Shown here one piece after another: positions 17,514 to 26,958 of a stretch of 64,000 nucleotides of DNA (positions within the stretch are counted from its first letter, which is position 1; each line of letters opens with the position of its first letter). The stretch covers positions 2,108,001-2,172,000 of the forward strand of contig NZ_CP154859.1 of the NCBI RefSeq assembly GCF_039614725.1, written 5' to 3'. The notes beneath the pieces are model-generated. The model saw only the letters and a list, made by a program, of their open reading frames with translations, made no database searches and had not been told where the DNA came from. A program made the position numbers and the translations under genes. The DNA is from Thauera sp. JM12B12. GTDB lineage: Bacteria > Pseudomonadota > Gammaproteobacteria > Burkholderiales > Rhodocyclaceae.

Positions 17514-20500
17514 CGCCCGCCCCACCCGTGACCGCCTTCACCTCCGCCAGCAGATCCCCGAACTTGCCGTAGTTCACCTTCACCCCGTCATCCAGGTCGA
17601 GGTTGATGCGCATGTCGGCGTAGTGGCGGAGCTTTTCGTCGTAGGCGAGGAGTTCGACGTGTTTCTTGCGCAGTTTCTCAATCTGTTTGTTGAGCTTGTT
17701 GCGCGCGGCGGTGCTGGGGGCGGCAGCAGCGTCTTTTTCCAGCATGTCGATGCGGGCCTGCATCTTGCCGGTGAGAGGCACGACGTATTCGGCACGCAGG
17801 CGGGCGAGCGTGCCTTCGTGGTAGCGGTGCAGGTAGACCAGCGCCTGGAAGGCGCCCTGTTTGCCGCTGGAGAACAGCCAGTAGATGGGGCGCTTCTTGT
17901 AGGTCTGCAGGTGGTCCTTGAAGAACTTGTCGGCCAGGTAGCGGCGGATGGTCTCGTCCGGCGTCTCGTTGGCCTTGGTGCCCAGGCTCTCGGCGAGCCA
18001 GGCCATGTTCTCGTCCAGCGTGTCGGCGCCCCACACGGCGCGCAGGAACTCGCGCACGCGATTGGCGGCGTCGTCCTCGAACCAGAGTTCGTCGGTGATC
18101 GGCACGATGCCGTCGGCGTCGGCCGGCAAGGTCTTGTAGCGGGTCGCGTCGAAGCCGACGTTGCCAGCGTGGGCGTAGATCAGGCCGGGTTCGTCGAGGC
18201 TGTAGCGGCCCATCATGCAGCCGATGGCGTAGGAGATGAGGCGCTGGGAGTCTTTTTCACGGCCGGGGCGGGTCAGGGTGATTTGGTCTTCGGGGACTTC
18301 GGGGGAGAGTTCGTTGTGGAGACCGTAGGCGTCGATGAATAGGCGGTTGTTTTCTTCCTCCAGACCGCGCAGACCCGCTATCTCAGCTATCACTGATTCC
18401 GCCCAAGCATTCCAAGAACCGGGAAGGGAAACTTCTTCGCCCACCAAGAATGGCACGCACTGAAAATCCCATGAAGTCTCATAGCTATCCCATTGGCGCT
18501 TTGAAATTTCTATTGCGCTTTTCGCATTACGGGCAATTTTTTTATTTCCCGAAATTTTCGTTGGAACAAGTTTTAGCGGTCCTTCGTGGTAATCCAACGT
18601 AGGGCTCAAACAAAGCAAAAAATGATCAATGAGCTTCGAATTAAATAGCGCTAAAATTTCGAACAGATTTTCATTTTTTTTGGGGAAACACATCGCCCCT
18701 TTTGTCTCAAAAACTGAACCTTTCGGACTCCATCTCATTGAGAAGCCCCCGGAGGAGAGACTTGACCATGTTGCCCCTTCTTTGAAATAGAATTCTCTAT
18801 TAATGACACGCCCGTTTGACTTGACATTTACGCCAGGCGTATTGTCAATATATTCACATATTGCCTTTCCATTATTCTCAAAATTAATGACGTATTCGTT
18901 GTTACCATACCAACGCCTAAACCCTCCTCCCTTGTTGAGTGGGAACCATTTAAGACCAGAACCAAAAGCATCATCCTGCGATTCAAAACCAAACCCAACC
19001 TTATTGAAACAAACCTCGTACCAATACCGGATAAACAACGAATTATTTGTCGTAGCCAAACCCTGCTTAGTCTGAGCAATATCTCCGAGCTTCGGGGTGC
19101 TCGAGAATACGTGTCTCAAGACTTTGCTTGCCCAATACGCCACCGGACTCCCCGGAATCTTCTTGAAATCATCCGGCTTAACGGCTTTCAGTCGCTCGCT
19201 CTGAACAGGGAACTGCTTTGGCTTTCCACTCTCCGCAATGTCCTCGTTTTCGCAATACGAGAAGCTGCCCGCGTAATTAGGTACATGGTCACACAGCATC
19301 ACCGTTGCAGCCGTACCAAACGCAATGCCCATTACCCCGTTGCCCATATGCACCATGGACGTTAGGGTGCGCTGCATCAGCAACTTCTCCCGCATGGCTT
19401 CATACGACGACAAGAACATCCAACTCTGCATCGTCACCATGCTATTGAAGCCATTGGGTTTGCACCAAGCAAACCCCCGCTCGATGAACATGGCAAACAG
19501 GTCTGCCTTGCTGTCGGGGAAGGTGGCCCTGGCGAACTCCTTCAACGGCGCATTCATCCCCTTCCCGCCCATATACGGCGGATTCGCCACCACCGCATCG
19601 AACTTCCGCCCAAGCACCTGTGCCTGCTCCGCCAGCGGCACCAAATCCTGCGCCGCCGCTTGCGCATATAAGTCCCCGGTCTCGTTCGCCCTCGCCAGCG
19701 CCTCCGCCAGCGCCGGCAGTTGGGCATTCAGCGCGTCCGGAATCTGGATCAGCGAGCCAAAGGTCTTGGCGTGTTCGAAGGTGTCGAGCAGCGCCTTGAC
19801 GGTGGCGCGCTGGACGCCGAGGGGCGCGAGATGGTTGGCGAGTTCGTCCAGGTCCAGCCCCTTGCTCTCCTGCAGGCTCAGCACGTTGAGTCGGGGTGGA
19901 TCGTTGAACAGGCGGCGGTCGTCGGCGCGGGCTTTCATCAGCAAGGCGAAGCCGGCGAGCTGCGCGGCGCGGTCGTCGATGTCGAGGCCGTAGAGGTTCT
20001 TCTCCAGAATCAGGCGCGGAATGTCGCGCAGGCGGTAGCCACGTTCCAGGTAGATACCTTTGAGCAGTGCGTAGGCTTCGACCAGGATGTGGCCGGAGCC
20101 GCAGGCGGGGTCGAGCACGGTGATGGATTCGGGATTGAGGCTGCCGCCGTCCTCGGCCATGCGGGCATGGATGAGGGCGTCAAGCTGGGCGTTGACCTCG
20201 GTGGTCTGCTCGGCGGGCTCGATGTAGTACGGCCATTGGCTCTTGAGCGTGCTCGTTGGGTTGGCCATCAGCCACAGGCGGCCGGCGCTGTTCTGCACCA
20301 GGTACTGGACGATCCAGTTGGGGGTGAAGAGCTGGGTGGCGGCGGGGATGTCCTCGCTCTTGACCACCTTGCCGATGACCTGGTCCTTCTTCTCGCTGAT
20401 GTAGAACTGGTAGAGCCAGCCGATGATCTCCACCTGCGCCCAGTCTTCTTCCGCAATCTCGGCAACCAGCCTGGCGATCACCGAGTCGGTGCGCAGCAGG

Positions 20501-21066
20501 TTGTCGGGTAGCAGCAGCTCGGTTTCGTCGTCAATGCGCTCGAAGAGAAAGGGTATGGCGGCGGAAAGCGCGTTGCACTGGGCGACCAGCAGCAGACGGT
20601 AGAGCTCGCCGTCCTTGTTGCCGGCGAGCTTGAGCTCGGCGATGTGGGCGGCATCCAGACCGGGCAGTTCGCGGCTGGCGGCGAGGTCCGCCGCGTGGGC
20701 GAGGATGTCCGGCAGGCCGCCGGCGGTGGCGCTGGAGAGCACGCGGTGGCCGTGGCCGAGATAGTCGTGCAGCTCCATGAAGCGCAGCGCTGCGAAGCGG
20801 TTGAACCAGGTGTAGGCCACCGCCTCCATGGTGTAGGCAAACCCGTCGCGCTGGATGCGGCGCACCAGGCGCTCGCGCTGCTGGGCCACGCGGGCCGGCC
20901 ATTCGCGCCCGGCGATCAGCACCACATCGCCCCGGCGCTCGGCCGGCAGCGCTTCGAACTTGCCGGCGGATTCGGACAGGCCGAGCAGGTTGGCGCGCTG
21001 GGTGACGGCGGCGATGAAGTCCTTGCGGGCCTGGGGGGCGTAGGTTTTGAGTTTGGCTTTGTTCAT
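17506..21066 (-). CDS. pglX: BREX type I adenine-specific DNA methyltransferase PglX
   Basis: This 1186-aa protein starts MNKAKLKTYAPQARKDF at ATG 21066. The SAM-binding motif is TVLDPACGSGHILVEAY (near residue 317) and the catalytic motif IV is VVANPPYMGGKG (near residue 493), typical of N6-adenine methyltransferases. PglX marks host BREX sites at a non-palindromic sequence and is needed for discrimination of self from phage DNA. Residues about 590-900 (roughly 18360-19300) are much more AT-rich than the rest of the gene, coinciding with where the target-recognition domain should be. Downstream it overlaps the GHKL gene; upstream it is 3 bp from abiEii. Confidence 0.95.
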   Translation of the reverse strand: MNKAKLKTYAPQARKDFIAAVTQRANLLGLSESAGKFEALPAERRGDVVLIAGREWPARVAQQRERLVRRIQRDGFAYTMEAVAYTWFNRFAALRFMELHDYLGHGHRVLSSATAGGLPDILAHAADLAASRELPGLDAAHIAELKLAGNKDGELYRLLLVAQCNALSAAIPFLFERIDDETELLLPDNLLRTDSVIARLVAEIAEEDWAQVEIIGWLYQFYISEKKDQVIGKVVKSEDIPAATQLFTPNWIVQYLVQNSAGRLWLMANPTSTLKSQWPYYIEPAEQTTEVNAQLDALIHARMAEDGGSLNPESITVLDPACGSGHILVEAYALLKGIYLERGYRLRDIPRLILEKNLYGLDIDDRAAQLAGFALLMKARADDRRLFNDPPRLNVLSLQESKGLDLDELANHLAPLGVQRATVKALLDTFEHAKTFGSLIQIPDALNAQLPALAEALARANETGDLYAQAAAQDLVPLAEQAQVLGRKFDAVVANPPYMGGKGMNAPLKEFARATFPDSKADLFAMFIERGFAWCKPNGFNSMVTMQSWMFLSSYEAMREKLLMQRTLTSMVHMGNGVMGIAFGTAATVMLCDHVPNYAGSFSYCENEDIAESGKPKQFPVQSERLKAVKPDDFKKIPGSPVAYWASKVLRHVFSSTPKLGDIAQTKQGLATTNNSLFIRYWYEVCFNKVGFGFESQDDAFGSGLKWFPLNKGGGFRRWYGNNEYVINFENNGKAICEYIDNTPGVNVKSNGRVINREFYFKEGATWSSLSSGGFSMRWSPKGSVFETKGAMCFPKKNENLFEILALFNSKLIDHFLLCLSPTLDYHEGPLKLVPTKISGNKKIARNAKSAIEISKRQWDSYETSWDFQCVPFLVGEEVSLPGSWNAWAESVIAEIAGLRGLEEENNRLFIDAYGLHNELSPEVPEDQITLTRPGREKDSQRLISYAIGCMMGRYSLDEPGLIYAHAGNVGFDATRYKTLPADADGIVPITDELWFEDDAANRVREFLRAVWGADTLDENMAWLAESLGTKANETPDETIRRYLADKFFKDHLQTYKKRPIYWLFSSGKQGAFQALVYLHRYHEGTLARLRAEYVVPLTGKMQARIDMLEKDAAAAPSTAARNKLNKQIEKLRKKHVELLAYDEKLRHYADMRINLDLDDGVKVNYGKFGDLLAEVKAVTGGAGDD

Positions 21067-21069
21067 GGC

Positions 21070-22059
21070 TCAGAGACGGTCGATGTGTTCGGCGATGCGC
21101 GCCAGGATGGCGGCGAACGGCACCTGGCCGGCGTAGTACAGGCCGGCGGTTTCCTCGTACTTGCGCTGGTAGCGCTCGCGCACGGCGGGGTCGCTCAGGG
21201 TGAAGGCGGGGTTGCGGGCGATGTTCAGTTCGTCACCGCCCCGGAAACGTTGCCGCTTGCGCGCCTCGTAGTCCGGCGTGCCGATGAAGGCCAGCACCTC
21301 GGGGTGGGCGAGCAGGCAATGCAGGTCGTAGTAGTGACGCAGGAAGTTCTTCGGAAACGGGGCGGCCGGATCAGCCGCCTGCTGCAGGCGGAACTTGGTG
21401 GACACCGTCTGCAGCTTTTCGACGAAGGTGTAGGCCGGGCTGTAGCACGGCACGTCCACGGCCCGGTTGTCGATCACCTGCACCGGGCTGGCCAGCGCGG
21501 CGTCGAGCGCCCATGAGCTGATCAGGCAGGGGGTGTTGGGCGCGGTGTCGTCGAAGCCGACCTCGAGCAGGATGCCTTCCTTGATGCCGGGGAGGTAGTC
21601 GGTGCGCACCGGGTAATGCAGGCGGATGCCGGCGCCCCGGTATTTGGGGTCGTCGTATTCGGTGTCGCGCTCGACCGACTCGAAGCCGGGCAGCGGGCGG
21701 GTGCGGATCTGCGCCGCCAGCCAGTCGAAATACTGCCGGCGCGTTTCGATGTGTGCGGGTTTGTCCTGGTTCTTGCCGGCCTTCACCTGCTGTTCGGCAG
21801 GCGGCTCGATACGCAGATCGATGTCTTCGGAGAAGCGCTGGATGATGCCGAAGCCCTTCGAGAGCGAGGTGCCGCCCTTGAGCTGAAACTGCCAACCCTG
21901 CTGCTGCAGGACCCAGAGGCCGTGCATGAGCCAGTAGTCTTTCTCGATGAGGTAGGTGGCGATGCCGGTTTGCTGCGCGAGCTGGCGCAGCAGATCCACG
22001 AAGTTGGGGTGATCGTGCAGGAAGCCCGGGGCGGGCATTGCCGCGTCAGGCCTGGGCAT
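21070..22059 (-). CDS. abiEii: AbiEii-type nucleotidyltransferase toxin
   Basis: This 329-aa protein contains the nucleotidyltransferase signature QLKGGTSLSKGF...FSEDIDLRI (near residues 60-85): GG-S/T followed by D-x-D. AbiEii/MenT-family enzymes transfer nucleotides to tRNA or other targets and act as the toxin of a type IV toxin-antitoxin pair that causes abortive infection. The ATG at 22059 overlaps the end of the antitoxin gene by 14 bases; an internal ATG at 22038 is possible. The pair sits inside the BREX operon between brxC and pglX, an arrangement that ties toxin control to BREX expression. Confidence 0.88.
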   Translation of the reverse strand: MPRPDAAMPAPGFLHDHPNFVDLLRQLAQQTGIATYLIEKDYWLMHGLWVLQQQGWQFQLKGGTSLSKGFGIIQRFSEDIDLRIEPPAEQQVKAGKNQDKPAHIETRRQYFDWLAAQIRTRPLPGFESVERDTEYDDPKYRGAGIRLHYPVRTDYLPGIKEGILLEVGFDDTAPNTPCLISSWALDAALASPVQVIDNRAVDVPCYSPAYTFVEKLQTVSTKFRLQQAADPAAPFPKNFLRHYYDLHCLLAHPEVLAFIGTPDYEARKRQRFRGGDELNIARNPAFTLSDPAVRERYQRKYEETAGLYYAGQVPFAAILARIAEHIDRL

Positions 22060-22663
22060 CGTGCTCGCTCATCCATGGGCGAAACAGGCGGCGCGTGCGG
22101 GCCGAGCCGTAGTCACGCAGCGCCTGCTCCAGGCGTGCGGCATCGAAGGTGTCGAGCTTGCGATACACGGCATCGAGCAGCGTTTCCGGGTCTTCGGCGA
22201 GCTGTTCGAGGTTGTTGAGCATGTCGACCAGCAGGTATTCGCGGCTGACCTGATCGCGCGCAGGGAAACGCGGCTTGTCGCGAAAATCGAACTCGAACCC
22301 GGCGAGCGTGAAGAGGCCGTGGCGCTTGTGGTTGTACACCACGTTGCGCCGATAGAGCTGGGTGGTGCCCAGGCCGAGGCTGTTGTAGACGCTGGGGTTG
22401 AAGAGCAGGAAATGGTCGTCATCGAGGAAGCTGCGGACCAGCTCCTCCTCGCTGGGCGGCGCTTCGCCGAAGGGGGTGTGCCGAGGCACGTAGTACAGCC
22501 CCTGCGCCACCCGGCGCACCAGCCCGGCCTTGAGCGCCCTGCCCAGCTCGCGGTCGACACTGGGCAGAGAGGCAGCCAGATCCTTGCGGCGGAAGACCTT
22601 GCCGGCATGCAGCCGGGCACCCTGCCCCAGGCGGGAGAGGTCGGCAGAGACGGTGGCGGGCAT
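22046..22663 (-). CDS. abiEi: AbiEi-type antitoxin / transcriptional regulator
   Basis: This 205-aa protein starts at ATG 22663 (MPATVSADLSRLGQG). The N-terminal winged-helix region reads KVFRRKDLAAS...LVRRVAQGLYYVPRHT, the usual AbiEi_4 antitoxin layout in which the wing ends in a G-x-Y motif. The C-terminal half (FEFDFRDKPRFP, LVDMLNNLEQL) matches the AbiEi body. Antitoxins of this family repress their own promoter and counteract AbiEii. A gap of about 50 bp separates it from brxC, so a private promoter is possible but not obvious. Confidence 0.85.
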   Translation of the reverse strand: MPATVSADLSRLGQGARLHAGKVFRRKDLAASLPSVDRELGRALKAGLVRRVAQGLYYVPRHTPFGEAPPSEEELVRSFLDDDHFLLFNPSVYNSLGLGTTQLYRRNVVYNHKRHGLFTLAGFEFDFRDKPRFPARDQVSREYLLVDMLNNLEQLAEDPETLLDAVYRKLDTFDAARLEQALRDYGSARTRRLFRPWMSEHDAQA

Positions 22664-22716
22664 TGTCAGAATCCTCGTTGACGTTTCATGCAGTATGCCA
22701 TGGTCGATGAATCGAC

Positions 22717-25700
22717 TTATTGCAGCCGAGCACGTCCGCCGCTTTGGATGACGGCGAGCAATTCGGCCTTTAGCTTGGCGAGGTAGGCGTCGATGTCCGC
22801 TTCGGTTTCCAGATAGGTCTTGGGGCTGAAGTCGGCCGCGCGGACCGGTTTGGTCGGCTTGGGCGCAACGACCGGGCCGCTTGTCTTGGTGGCAGCGGTC
22901 GTGCTGCCCTTTTCGGCGGCCGTGGTCGGGGGGGCCTTGGGCGTGGCGGACTCGATCATGGTCATCGCCGCATCCAGCGCATCGCCCGCCCGCTCCTGGC
23001 TGTAGAAGATCATCGGGATGCTGGTGAGGCCAGCGACCTTGGTCTTGAGCTCCTGTAGCTTGAGCAGCGCGCGGTTGCGCAGGCCGTCCGAGGCTTGTGC
23101 GGCGTCGAGCGCCTTTTCCACTTCGGCGATCTTGGCGTCGATGGAGAGCAACGCATGCTCGCGCTTGCTCTGGGCGAGGGCCTCGTTGACCGTGTCGACC
23201 GTGGTGATGAGCGGCTCGATCTGGCTGACGGCACCCCAAGGGTTCGGGTTGTCGCGGATGCCTTCGAGGTTGGAAAGTGCCACGGCGGCCTTGAGGTCCT
23301 TGTCGAGGGCTTCGCGGTTGGGCTCGAAGCGCTCCAGAGCCTCGAGCAGCCGGCGCCAGGTGTTGATCTGGGTCTTGTAGAAGCTGATGACGTCGTGGAT
23401 GTCGTCGGACAGGTCCAGCCAGTCGTCCTTGCCCTTGACGAAGGCGTCGATGAACTCATAGCTGTCGGCCACCCCGAGCTGCTTGCCGATGGCGGCGATC
23501 GCACTGTCGATGACGGCCTTACCGGGGTGATGCGGCGTGGCGGCGACGTGCGCGTAGCCCTTGAGGTCGGCCTGCAGCGCGGCCAGGCGCTCGCGGGTGG
23601 CGGCGACCAGGCCGTCCTCGGCCTCGGGCGGCATCTCGGCGAAGAGGTCGCGGTGCAGCTCGCGCGCGCGCTTGATGCTGGCGGCGTCGGCCACCTTGCG
23701 CTTGAGGATGGACACGTGCTTGAAGCGGGCCGACTTGGTGAGCGGCTCGATGGCGGCCTTGGGTTCGAGGTCGGCGCTGTCCATCATCAGCTTGATCTCG
23801 CCGGCCATGAAGAGGCGCGCCACCAGCAGGACAACCTCCCAGTCGGGCTTCCAACCCCAGGGGATGCCGGTGAAGCGGTTGACCACCTCGTCCAGGATCA
23901 CCCGGGTGTTGCTGGCCTTGATCTGGAGAAAATCGCGCAGCTCGACGAGCGCGAGCGGGTTGCCCTCCTCGCCCCCGAGCGCGAGCTTGCGCTGGGCGGT
24001 GTCGTCGGCGAGCAGGACGGCCTTGATCTCGGCGATGGGGTCGGCATTGCGGTGCTTGAGGTAGCCGAGCTTGTTATAGGTGTTGGTGATGAGGTAGTTG
24101 CCCAGCTCGTCGAGCAGGCTGCCGGGGTTGGATGCCTTGAGCTCGACGCGCTGACCGAGGGCATAAAAGTCACCCTGCAGCATCATGGTGGCGAGCTGCT
24201 CGCGCAGGCGGGCGCGGCGCTCGCGGTTTTCGTCCTTGCGGTTGATGAGGATGTTGCGCAGCGAAGGCGTGGCGTTGCTGGCCTTGGGGCTGTCGATGTA
24301 CTTCTCGATCTGGCGGTAGAGGGTGAGCTCGATGTCGAAGCGCTCGCCCTCAGAGAGGCGGATCAGCGCCCGGCCATTGCCTTCGCTGCTGCGCAGGACG
24401 GCGCGGGCGTCGTTGAGTGCGTCCCAGTCATCCCCTAGTGGCGAGACGACCTCGACGCTGAGTTCGTGGCTGGCGTTCTTGTACGGGGCGCCGTCGAGCA
24501 GGCGGTTGATGTCGTAGTCGCCCTTGGTGTCGCGGTGGCGGATGCGGGTGCTGCCCTGCAGGATGTCGTCGAACAGCAGCTCGCACAGCAGGCGGGCCTT
24601 CTCGGACGAGGACACCTCGACGTTGCCGATCTCGCGTGCGACATCGCGCTCTTCGTTGGTGAGGAAGAACCACAGGTCGCCATTGCGACTGACCAGGCGC
24701 TGCTGCTCGAGCCGGCCGAGGCTCTCCTGGATCTGGCGCTTGAGGGCGAGCTTGTCGGTGTCAATGCGATCGACACAGAGCGTGGCGAGGTTGTCGACGT
24801 TGGGTTTGACGATGTCGGCGATGTAGCGGATCAGGAACAGGGCCTTGAGCAGCAACACGTCGAAGGCTTCGAGCGCGCCGTTGTTGGGCGCCTCGTCAAT
24901 GGAGCGCTTGGCGACGGTGTCGATGAAGCTCTCGATCGACGGGTAGAAGTCGTACAGCGGGATGAGCAGGCCGACGTCCCGATCCATGTTGCGCACGGTG
25001 GCGGACTGGAAGGCGTCGAGCAGCGAGCGCTCGCCACGCGACAGGTGCTTGCCGGTGGCGCCGACCTTGCGGATGGACTCAAAGATCTTCTGCAGCAGGG
25101 TGAACTGGTAGGGGGCGTAGGGATAGACGCTGACGAACTCGGCGGCGTCCTTGTAGCCGCGCAGGTTCACCGAGTTGCCGACGAAGGCGAGCTGGTTGTT
25201 GATGATGTCGCCGGACTTCTCGAAGGTGTCGCGCAGCGCATCGTGCGCGCCCTCGCGCTTGGCGAGCAGGCGCTCGCCGATGACTTCGTCGGTGTTGGAG
25301 CTGGCGAGCGACAGCCGGGTGTGAAAACGCCCCTGGATCTTGGAGAAGTCCTGCGACTTGGCCTTGTTGGCCTCGCCGAGCGCAGCGTCGATGTCTTCCT
25401 GGCTGGTGACGATGACCCACGCCCTACCCTGCGTGGCGGTACCGAGCTGCTCGGTGATCGTCTGCAGGTTGAGCATCAGCTTGGTGTTGTCGCCGATGAA
25501 CTGACCGACCTCGTCCACCAGGAAGATAAGGCGGTGGCCGGCAGGCCGGGTCTCGAGGTAGGTGTTCACCAGCCTGGCGAAGGATTCGATGTTGATGCGG
25601 TACTCGTCGCGCGAGCGGTCGAACCACTGACCGGCGGACTCCTCGCTTTGTTTGAGCGCGACCGCGAGCGCGCGTACGACGTCGTCGCGCAGGAAGTCGA

Positions 25701-26328
25701 CCGCATCGCGCTCGGCCTCCCAGGTGGAGCCGTTGCTTTCGGCAAAGGCCGCACGGAAGGCGTCATACGCGCCCTTCTCCACCAGGTAGCGCTCCATGTG
25801 GGCGATGTGCGGCGCATCGGCGCTGAAGCCGAGCTTCTCGTTGAACACGCGCAGGAACACCTGGAGGATGACGTCGCGCTCGTCCTTGCTGTCGGCCTTG
25901 GCGTCGATGTTGAAGAGCACCACGTCGGCACTGCCGCGCACCGCGCGCTGGATGTCGGCGAGCAGCATCGAATCCTTGATCTTGTGCTCGTCGAAGAAGG
26001 CAGCGGCGCGTTTCTTCTCCCCGGTGGCGGGGTTGGTGGCTTCGAGGTTTTCGAGCAGGTAAGACAGGATCTTGATGAAATGCGACTTACCCGAGCCGAA
26101 GAAGCCCGACACCCAGACACCCATGCGCGCGGCAAGCACCGGGTCGTTGGGATTGTCGGCCGCTGCCAGGTAGGCGTCGAAGAAGCGGCGGAAGTATTCG
26201 GTGAGCTGCTTGGTGACGACGTACTCGTCGAGCTCCTGCCAGACGCTCTCGGCGTCCTTCTGGTCGGCCTTGATCACCCCGTTTATAGGGCGGTTGATGG
26301 GCTTGGTGAAAAGGTCGCCGATCTTCAT
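22717..26328 (-). CDS. brxC: BREX P-loop ATPase BrxC
   Basis: This 1203-aa protein starts at ATG 26328 (MKIGDLFTKPINRPINGVIK), the conserved BrxC/PglY N-terminus; the longer in-frame opening is noncoding. The Walker A motif is VSGFFGSGKSHFIK (near residue 75) and a Walker B-like segment is HRLIFLVDEVGQFIG (near 270). BrxC is a large AAA/ORC-like ATPase required for both methylation and exclusion. The C-terminus is low complexity (Ala/Thr/Lys/Pro, around 22860-22960) and ends in SGGRARLQ. It lies 43 bp after brxB and ahead of abiE, consistent with one operon. Confidence 0.95.
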   Translation of the reverse strand: MKIGDLFTKPINRPINGVIKADQKDAESVWQELDEYVVTKQLTEYFRRFFDAYLAAADNPNDPVLAARMGVWVSGFFGSGKSHFIKILSYLLENLEATNPATGEKKRAAAFFDEHKIKDSMLLADIQRAVRGSADVVLFNIDAKADSKDERDVILQVFLRVFNEKLGFSADAPHIAHMERYLVEKGAYDAFRAAFAESNGSTWEAERDAVDFLRDDVVRALAVALKQSEESAGQWFDRSRDEYRINIESFARLVNTYLETRPAGHRLIFLVDEVGQFIGDNTKLMLNLQTITEQLGTATQGRAWVIVTSQEDIDAALGEANKAKSQDFSKIQGRFHTRLSLASSNTDEVIGERLLAKREGAHDALRDTFEKSGDIINNQLAFVGNSVNLRGYKDAAEFVSVYPYAPYQFTLLQKIFESIRKVGATGKHLSRGERSLLDAFQSATVRNMDRDVGLLIPLYDFYPSIESFIDTVAKRSIDEAPNNGALEAFDVLLLKALFLIRYIADIVKPNVDNLATLCVDRIDTDKLALKRQIQESLGRLEQQRLVSRNGDLWFFLTNEERDVAREIGNVEVSSSEKARLLCELLFDDILQGSTRIRHRDTKGDYDINRLLDGAPYKNASHELSVEVVSPLGDDWDALNDARAVLRSSEGNGRALIRLSEGERFDIELTLYRQIEKYIDSPKASNATPSLRNILINRKDENRERRARLREQLATMMLQGDFYALGQRVELKASNPGSLLDELGNYLITNTYNKLGYLKHRNADPIAEIKAVLLADDTAQRKLALGGEEGNPLALVELRDFLQIKASNTRVILDEVVNRFTGIPWGWKPDWEVVLLVARLFMAGEIKLMMDSADLEPKAAIEPLTKSARFKHVSILKRKVADAASIKRARELHRDLFAEMPPEAEDGLVAATRERLAALQADLKGYAHVAATPHHPGKAVIDSAIAAIGKQLGVADSYEFIDAFVKGKDDWLDLSDDIHDVISFYKTQINTWRRLLEALERFEPNREALDKDLKAAVALSNLEGIRDNPNPWGAVSQIEPLITTVDTVNEALAQSKREHALLSIDAKIAEVEKALDAAQASDGLRNRALLKLQELKTKVAGLTSIPMIFYSQERAGDALDAAMTMIESATPKAPPTTAAEKGSTTAATKTSGPVVAPKPTKPVRAADFSPKTYLETEADIDAYLAKLKAELLAVIQSGGRARLQ

Positions 26329-26371
26329 TTCTTGTTGTCCGTGATCAATCGAAAAGGTCAAAGCGCAAAGC

Positions 26372-26956
26372 TCAAGGCACGAGGCGGAAGGCGCGGTAGT
26401 AGTGGTCTTCCGACAGCTTGTTGAAGAGCCGCAGCGAATAGCCGTCATAACGACCCGGGAAGAACATCAGCAGCGGCGTGTGGTACAGGTGTGGGTGCAG
26501 GGCCGAGAGCAGCGTGTGAGTGCGAAGCATCGGGTAGACCGCGCCTACACCGGTAAGCATCAGCAAATCGAGTTCAGCCGGGTCGTGCTGCTGCACCAGG
26601 CGCTCGGCGAGCTTGTCTTCTTTGAGCACGCGGCGCAGCGATTCGAGCGCCTTGTCGTCGCCCTGTTTGCCCTGCATGTCGATGGCCTTCTCAAGGAGCT
26701 TGCGATCCTCGAGCAGGCCGATGACGAGCTCGAACAGATTGATCGTGGCAAAGCGGAGCGGGGGTTGCCGCTTCTTGAGCGTGGGCTCGACGACACTCGC
26801 CAGAAACTCGCGCATCGCCAATTCCTGCTCAGGCGGGTAGTCGAAGATCCAGAAGCCGATCTCGTTGCCAAGCCCCCGGTTCTGCAGGAAGTCCTCGGAC
26901 GTGATGCGCGGCAGGATCTGGTTGAGGCGTTCCTCGAAGGTCTGCGTCATGGTCAT
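26372..26956 (-). CDS. brxB: BREX protein BrxB (DUF1788)
   Basis: This 194-aa protein has the usual BrxB length. It carries the DUF1788 segments FEERLNQILPRITSEDFL, IGFWIFDYPPEQEL and, at the end, LLMFFPGRYDGYSLRLF. BrxB is a small core protein of type I BREX that is needed for function and thought to work with BrxC and PglZ. It starts two bases after the brxA stop (start ATG 26956; an ATG two codons later is equally possible), so translation is coupled. Confidence 0.92.
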   Translation of the reverse strand: MTMTQTFEERLNQILPRITSEDFLQNRGLGNEIGFWIFDYPPEQELAMREFLASVVEPTLKKRQPPLRFATINLFELVIGLLEDRKLLEKAIDMQGKQGDDKALESLRRVLKEDKLAERLVQQHDPAELDLLMLTGVGAVYPMLRTHTLLSALHPHLYHTPLLMFFPGRYDGYSLRLFNKLSEDHYYRAFRLVP

Positions 26957-26958
26957 GG

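Noticed and set aside
24466..26424. 652-codon plus-strand frame
   Set aside because: Shadow of brxC; biased composition and no start signal.
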